The notes beneath the pieces are model-generated. The model did not search any database, had not been told where the DNA came from, and worked only from the letters and a program-made list of their open reading frames with translations. This document shows positions 59,800-64,000 of a stretch of 64,000 bases of DNA, piece by piece. Position numbers and translations under genes: made by a program. Position 1 is the first letter of the stretch. The number at the start of each line of letters is the position of its first letter. This stretch comes from Ktedonobacter racemifer DSM 44963. Its GTDB lineage: Bacteria; Chloroflexota; Ktedonobacteria; Ktedonobacterales; Ktedonobacteraceae. The stretch spans positions 682,001 to 746,000 of the forward strand of contig NZ_ADVG01000004.1 of assembly GCF_000178855.1 (NCBI RefSeq). The letters run 5' to 3'.

Positions 59800-61545
59800 A
59801 TGCAACTGGAAGGCTCTACGCTTGGACACTACAGGCTGCTGCATGTATTGGGGAATGGCGGCATGGGCGAGGTGTACCTGGCTGAAGATCCACGTGTACC
59901 ACGCTATGTCGCGATTAAGGTGCTTAAAATTGACACCTCTCTGCAACAGGATGTGGAGAGGAATATCCAGCTCTTCAAGCGCGAACTTCAGGCCATCGCA
60001 CGCCTGAACCATCGCTATATTGTACAACTCTTCGATTCGGGGCAGCAGATGCAGAGACGGATGCTGCTGGCATACATGGTGATGCCGTATTTTGAGGATG
60101 GGACCCTTGAGCAGTGGTGGCGCGAGCGGGGTACGGTGCCCAGACCGCCACACGAGGTTTCCCACCTGGTAACACAAGCCGCGAGCGCGCTGCAACATGC
60201 CCATGATCGCGAGATTATTCACCGCGATGTGAAGCCCTCTAACTTTCTAATTCGCGTTCAGGATACTGAGGTCGTGGGGCTGCCGGATATTTTTCTCTCG
60301 GATTTCGGCATCGCCAGGCTGGCAACTATGATGACGACCAGCACACAGATTCGAGGCACGCCACCCTATATGGCGCCAGAACTGCTTCAAGGTCACCCGG
60401 TCTTCGCCAGCGACCAGTACGCGCTCGCAGTCATGGCCTATGAGCTACTCACGGGCCGCATACCCTTCCGTGGCGGCAAGGCCCAGCTCGCCTACCAGCA
60501 TACTCACGTCACGCCACCTCTACCCAGCACGCTTAATCCTAACCTGCCTCAGGCAGCGGATAACGTATTACTACGTGCTTTGCGCAAAGAGCCGGGTGAG
60601 CGCTATCCAGATGTGACTGACTTCGCATGGGCCTTGAAGAGCGCCCTGGCGCACGCCCCCAACTCAGACGCCATCGCGGTCCAGGCTCAAAGGTCCGTGA
60701 AGCTCTATCATACAGGCGAACAAACTGTACCTATGCATAGACGCCAGCCTGCTGGGCCCGAAGAGAATACCTGGCAAAATGTTGAGCCTCGCAGCCAGGT
60801 GAGCGCAGCCTTTCAGCCTGTCGCGCCGAGACACAAGCGTTCAGGCTCAGGCACACTTATGCCCCTCCTGCTGGGTTTCCTGATTGGACTAAGCATCATT
60901 GGCGTGCTGGGCTATTTCCTTATATATAATCAGCCGAGCACACAGTCGCCGAACGTCATTCAAGCAAATCCAGCGGCGACTTTCACAACTAACGTCAAAC
61001 CCTCGCTTAGCAGTTCGCTTGCAGATAATGGAGCCGCCTTCAACTGGGAGATAAGCAAGGATGGAGCGGGTAAATGTGCCTTTCAACAGCAAGCCTATCA
61101 CGTCAGCCAGTCGACGCTGGGCAACTTCACAACCTGTACCGCAGGCGCGACGAACGAGGCCAATTTCAAGCTCCAGGTCGATTTGCGCATGCTGAAAGGG
61201 GATACCGGCGGTGTAATCTTTGATGAGCAGCAGGGAGAGGGCGTATGCTATGCCTTCCAGATCAACCTAAATGGCAGCTACCAGCTCATCGTTTATACCG
61301 ATAATACACGCGCTCATGCTCGCGTGCTTGTAAACAATAGGTCATCAGATATCAAAACGGGGACAGGAACGAGCAATAGCCTGGGCCTCTACGCCCACAA
61401 TAGCTCCTTTGACCTCTACATCAATGGCGTCCTTCAAACCACGGTACAGGACACAACCTACCACAGTGGCCATATTGGTTTTTTAGCGGATGCGCAGAAT
61501 GGGCCCGTAGAGGCCAGTTTCCAGAACCTGGCGATCTGGTCGTAG
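59800..61545 (+). CDS. Membrane-anchored serine/threonine protein kinase
   Basis: The 581-aa protein has an N-terminal kinase of the PknB type: LGNGGMGEVYLAE, Lys40 in VAIKVLK, IIHRDVKPSNFLI, LSDFGIARLA and GTPPYMAPE. A membrane helix follows at about 353-375 (LLLGFLIGLSIIGVLGYF). The outside C-terminal domain of about 190 aa looks like a beta-sandwich of the LamG/DUF1080 kind (TGGVIFDEQQGEGVCYAFQI). It probably senses an external ligand. AAAGGA precedes the ATG. Confidence 0.9.
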   Translation: MQLEGSTLGHYRLLHVLGNGGMGEVYLAEDPRVPRYVAIKVLKIDTSLQQDVERNIQLFKRELQAIARLNHRYIVQLFDSGQQMQRRMLLAYMVMPYFEDGTLEQWWRERGTVPRPPHEVSHLVTQAASALQHAHDREIIHRDVKPSNFLIRVQDTEVVGLPDIFLSDFGIARLATMMTTSTQIRGTPPYMAPELLQGHPVFASDQYALAVMAYELLTGRIPFRGGKAQLAYQHTHVTPPLPSTLNPNLPQAADNVLLRALRKEPGERYPDVTDFAWALKSALAHAPNSDAIAVQAQRSVKLYHTGEQTVPMHRRQPAGPEENTWQNVEPRSQVSAAFQPVAPRHKRSGSGTLMPLLLGFLIGLSIIGVLGYFLIYNQPSTQSPNVIQANPAATFTTNVKPSLSSSLADNGAAFNWEISKDGAGKCAFQQQAYHVSQSTLGNFTTCTAGATNEANFKLQVDLRMLKGDTGGVIFDEQQGEGVCYAFQINLNGSYQLIVYTDNTRAHARVLVNNRSSDIKTGTGTSNSLGLYAHNSSFDLYINGVLQTTVQDTTYHSGHIGFLADAQNGPVEASFQNLAIWS

Positions 61546-61564
61546 GGTCCATACGCAACTTATT

Positions 61565-61626
61565 TCGAGTAGTATGATGTGCTGGCTACTGGCGGCCGCC
61601 AGTAGCCAGCACATCATACTACTCGA
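61565..61626. terminator. Perfect 62-nt palindrome between convergent genes
   Basis: Two 31-bp arms meet with no loop at GCGG/CCGC. It begins 20 nt after the kinase stop and touches the last base of the minus-strand GvpL/F stop (61627). Confidence 0.75.
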
Positions 61627-62583
61627 CTATTCTTTCATGGCTGCTATAAAGTGTTCCCTGGTGACAAATAATTTTTCGACATCTTCTTCCTGGCTGGCTA
61701 GAAATTCGCGGATCGCTAAGAGGCAGGCTCGCTGGCGGTATGCATTGCGCACGGCTTGCTCTGTTAGCTCACCAGAGATACCTAATTCTTTCCTGGCATC
61801 TTCAACTTCGGCCACGTCAATTTTGTGAAAGACAATGGTAGAGAAACTGTAGAGAGGTAAGGGACCCACAATGCGAAAATTGATATTCCCCTCCAGAGTC
61901 TGATCCAGGGCCTCCACAGTCGCATGAAACAGCTCTTCTTTAGACTTCTCAAGTAAAAAGCCGGCATTGATGATCATCTCATCATTGGCCAGATCATGGA
62001 GAGAGGTGTCCAGCACTACTTTGCCAAGAGTCTGAGTTATGACCTGCAAGCATTTCTCCTTCTCCTCTTTAAGCGCGCGTTCGATACACTGACCCAGGAG
62101 AATTTTATCTTCAAGGCTTACATTCTCGCCTTTGAGCGCCAGTTTGCGCTGTTGCTCCCGAACCTCAACATTGCGACCCGGAAGGGTGGCAATTATTTTC
62201 GCAAGCTCCCACCAGGCGACGAGGTCTAACTCGATCTTCCCTGCAATCTCGTCTAATAGGCCAGCCAACAGATTAGCGTCGTTGGTCAGAAACGCGCGTA
62301 CCTCATCCTCACTCTCGAGCAGTGTGCCAAATTTAACTGGCGCAATCGTAAACCGCTGCATCACTTTCTCAGTAACCAGTTGATGAATGGCCAGGTCTTT
62401 GATGACCTCTTCTCTAGAGAGAGACTCATAGACGCGCCAGGGGCTATGAGAGACTATAGCAGCCAGCCCTTGATGACCTAGAGCAAATACCCTGGCATGC
62501 GCGTTGTTCCCGATGCCGATCTCACCAAATTCCTGGGGACCCGCTTCCTTAATGATGCCGTAAACGTATAAGCCATCTTTCAT
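61627..62583 (-). CDS. GvpL/GvpF family protein
   Basis: The 318-aa protein begins GLYVYGIIK, with APVKFGTLLESEDEVRAFL and NINFRIVGPLPLYSFS, as in GvpL/GvpF gas-vesicle proteins. No other gvp gene is in the window, so a gas-vesicle role is uncertain. Orphan GvpL/F genes are known in organisms without vesicles. The ATG at 62583 has an AGGGGG run 8 nt upstream, so an earlier in-frame start at 62649 is not needed. Confidence 0.85.
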   Translation of the reverse strand: MKDGLYVYGIIKEAGPQEFGEIGIGNNAHARVFALGHQGLAAIVSHSPWRVYESLSREEVIKDLAIHQLVTEKVMQRFTIAPVKFGTLLESEDEVRAFLTNDANLLAGLLDEIAGKIELDLVAWWELAKIIATLPGRNVEVREQQRKLALKGENVSLEDKILLGQCIERALKEEKEKCLQVITQTLGKVVLDTSLHDLANDEMIINAGFLLEKSKEELFHATVEALDQTLEGNINFRIVGPLPLYSFSTIVFHKIDVAEVEDARKELGISGELTEQAVRNAYRQRACLLAIREFLASQEEDVEKLFVTREHFIAAMKE

Positions 62584-62840
62584 AACACACCCCCTACTTA
62601 CCTGACACTCTTTAGACATGACTAGTATACAGGCACCCGATAACGTCAACTTCTTTTAGGAGTGCAGCAGTCGCCGCGCTGCTCAATATCTATAAAGGGT
62701 TCAGGCCTCGCGCTTACATAGCATAAAGGGCAAGGCTCAGTATTATTGCTTGTTTGTATACTTATATCTGATAGCTCTTACTTCTCTGATGAGAGAGACC
62801 AGAAGAAGATGTGTCAGCCACGTAGATGAAGGAGCAAGTT

Positions 62841-62981
62841 ATGGGCCTATTCCCTAAACGCCAGAGCAAATTAAAGAATCCATTGAGTAAATTGAAGAAA
62901 AAACCTTTGCTGCCCCTTAGCAGACCCAAGAAAAGGAAAACGCGAAAAAAATTCCTGGGCATCTTCGGTAAAGGCAAATAA
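62841..62981 (+). CDS. 46-aa strongly basic peptide, function unknown
   Basis: An ATG at 62841 with GAAGGAG 7 nt upstream opens a 46-codon frame: it starts MGLFPKRQSKLKN and ends in KKFLGIFGKGK. Roughly 40 percent of residues are Lys or Arg, mixed with Leu, Phe and Pro. The good ribosome site and the hairpin after it support a real gene. It could bind nucleic acid or membranes. It lies divergent from GvpL/F. No family was recognised. Confidence 0.55.
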   Translation: MGLFPKRQSKLKNPLSKLKKKPLLPLSRPKKRKTRKKFLGIFGKGK

Positions 62982-63022
62982 GTAGTGAGATGACGCTGCG
63001 GGGGGGCTGCGCTGCTAAAGCA

Positions 63023-63073
63023 CGCGCCTACATATAATGGTACGAGGTTCCCGTACCATTATATGTAGGCGCG
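63023..63073. terminator. Perfect 22-bp hairpin
   Basis: Arms 63023-63044 and 63052-63073 pair perfectly around AGGTTCC. It ends 9 nt before the stop of the convergent enoyl-CoA hydratase gene. Confidence 0.65.
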
Positions 63074-63082
63074 GCCTTCACT

Positions 63083-63877
63083 CTAGCGGTCGGTGAACTT
63101 TGGCTTCTGTTTATCTTTGGCCGCTTCGTAGAAGAGGCGATGGTCCTCGCCCATGAGCATCAAGGCCTGAGCCTGGGCCTCGGCCTCCAGCGCGGAGACG
63201 ATGTCCATGTGCTGTTCGGCGTTGAGCATGTGTTTAGTCATGGAGAGAGCGAAACCCGGACCCTGAGCCAGCTTGCGCGCCCATTGCAGGGTGGCCTCCC
63301 GTAGCTCCTCGTGTGGAACGACGCGATTTACAAGCCCGTAGCGCTCGGCGGTCGTGGCATCGATGGTATCGCCGAGCATCAAGAGTTCGGTGGCGCGCCC
63401 CATACCAATAACGCGCGGCAGCATGTGCGCCGCCCCCATGTCTGCGCCTGTCAGACCCACACGCGAGAAGAGAAAGGCGATGCGTGCCTTCTCCGAGGCG
63501 AGGCGCAGGTCTGAGGCCAGGGCCAAGACTGCGCCCGCGCCCGCCGTCATGCCATTGAGGGACGCAATAATAGGCTTGTCGAGGAGGCGCATATGCTGCA
63601 CGACCGCGCCTGTCATGCGCGTGAACTCCAGATGCCCCTTCATGTCGCGCTTAAATAGCTCACCAATAATTCCATGCACATCCCCGCCGGAGCAGAAATG
63701 CTCGCCCGCACCTGTCAGCACTACTACACGCACCTCGTCATCGCCGCGTAGCCCGGCAAAGAGGTCGCGTAACTGCGCATAGATATCAAAGGTCAGGGCA
63801 TTCATGACCTCGGGCCGATTAAGCGTAATGTGAGCAATCCCGTCCTCGCCTACCTCATAAAGAAAGTCGTAATTCAT
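63083..63877 (-). CDS. Enoyl-CoA hydratase/isomerase family protein
   Basis: The 264-aa crotonase-fold protein shows NRPEVMNALTFDIYAQL, GAGEHFCSGGDVHGI (oxyanion hole) and ASLNGMTAGAGAVLALASDL, plus GLTGADMGAAHMLPRVIG in the active-site region. The two Glu residues of true hydratases are not both evident: GADMGAAH has an Asp where Glu is common, so hydratase, isomerase or other crotonase activity is open. AAAGGA precedes the ATG. Confidence 0.9.
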   Translation of the reverse strand: MNYDFLYEVGEDGIAHITLNRPEVMNALTFDIYAQLRDLFAGLRGDDEVRVVVLTGAGEHFCSGGDVHGIIGELFKRDMKGHLEFTRMTGAVVQHMRLLDKPIIASLNGMTAGAGAVLALASDLRLASEKARIAFLFSRVGLTGADMGAAHMLPRVIGMGRATELLMLGDTIDATTAERYGLVNRVVPHEELREATLQWARKLAQGPGFALSMTKHMLNAEQHMDIVSALEAEAQAQALMLMGEDHRLFYEAAKDKQKPKFTDR

Positions 63878-63898
63878 AAAGATCCTTTGCTTGTTGTA

Positions 63899-63969
63899 GA
63901 TAAAGGTAAAGAAGTGCTGGTTGCTGGCTGGCTTTGCCAGCCAGCAACCAGCACTTCTTTACCTTTATC
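63899..63969. terminator. Perfect 34-bp hairpin
   Basis: Arms 63899-63932 and 63936-63969 pair perfectly around TTT, the longest looped stem seen here. It overlaps the stop codon of the minus-strand gene ending at 63968. Confidence 0.7.
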
Positions 63970-64000
63970 ATGACATGACACCGCCGCCATCGAGGTTGAT
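63968..64000 (-). CDS. C-terminal end of a short-chain dehydrogenase (partial)
   Basis: Ten codons before the stop at 63968-63970 read INLDGGGVMS. The DGG motif before the end is typical of SDR C-termini. The gene starts beyond the window. Its stop codon is embedded in the 34-bp hairpin. Confidence 0.5.
   Translation of the reverse strand: MNLDGGGVMS

Overview
The window looks like a chromosomal stretch of a large-genome, soil-type Chloroflexota bacterium, most likely of the class Ktedonobacteria. This is an inference from gene content: ECF sigma factors paired with membrane-anchored PQQ-type propellers, a urease operon, IscB/IsrB and TnpB elements, orphan GvpL/F, DUF4388 and DUF3761-like proteins. 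No rRNA, tRNA or CRISPR array was seen.

Layout. 0-4.7 kb: end of an ABC exporter, an acyltransferase, a TetR regulator with its operator, a metallo-beta-lactamase-fold hydrolase and a methyltransferase. 4.7-7.1 kb: cobS, cobC and a Cys-less alkyltransferase-like protein, all on the minus strand. 7.2-9.2 kb: ECF sigma/propeller module 1. 9.4-14.5 kb: urease operon ureF-ureD-ureA-ureB-ureC-ureG, without ureE. 14.5-16.1 kb: an IsrB (HNH-less IscB relative) with its presumptive omega RNA. 16.1-20.6 kb: an exporter preceded by a tiny ORF, a PIG-L deacetylase, a dienelactone hydrolase and a DinB-like protein. 20.7-25.5 kb: a mobile-element graveyard. It holds a Nudix remnant, an IS607-type element whose tnpB carries a 1312-nt group II intron, IS200/IS605-type end remnants and a truncated TMEM175 gene. 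25.5-32.3 kb: DUF4388 protein, oxidoreductase, UPF0303 protein, PadR/MFS efflux pair and a WYL regulator. 32.4-35.5 kb: a secreted-type protein, and a lipoprotein gene split by an IS1634-type element. 35.6-37.9 kb: ECF/propeller module 2. 38-42.5 kb: UvrA, superoxide dismutase and a small protein. 42.5-47.6 kb: a minus-strand acyl-CoA set (RidA, acyl-CoA dehydrogenase, PaaK-type ligase) into which a second IS607-type element has inserted. That element has an intact TnpB and a dead recombinase. 47.7-64 kb: pentapeptide protein, nitrilase, SDR, two esterase/hydrolase genes, a heterodimeric ABC exporter, a copper-storage-like protein, an LD-carboxypeptidase, a SnoaL-like protein, a Ser/Thr kinase, GvpL/F, a 46-aa basic peptide, an enoyl-CoA hydratase and the end of an SDR.

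Three features stand out. First, about twenty intergenic spacers hold long, perfect or near-perfect inverted repeats. Most arms are 19-34 bp; two repeats are pure palindromes of 62 and 66 nt, and one is a pure palindrome of 56 nt. The stem sequences differ, the elements often abut stop codons, and most lack a U-tract. Second, the group II intron has both exon-binding sites matching its flanks, and its removal restores the TnpB reading frame exactly. Third, the window carries three OMEGA-type nuclease genes: one IsrB and two TnpBs. One TnpB is kept open beside a recombinase gene with three stops and a frameshift. Its predicted guide starts about 60 nt upstream of the adjacent ligase gene.
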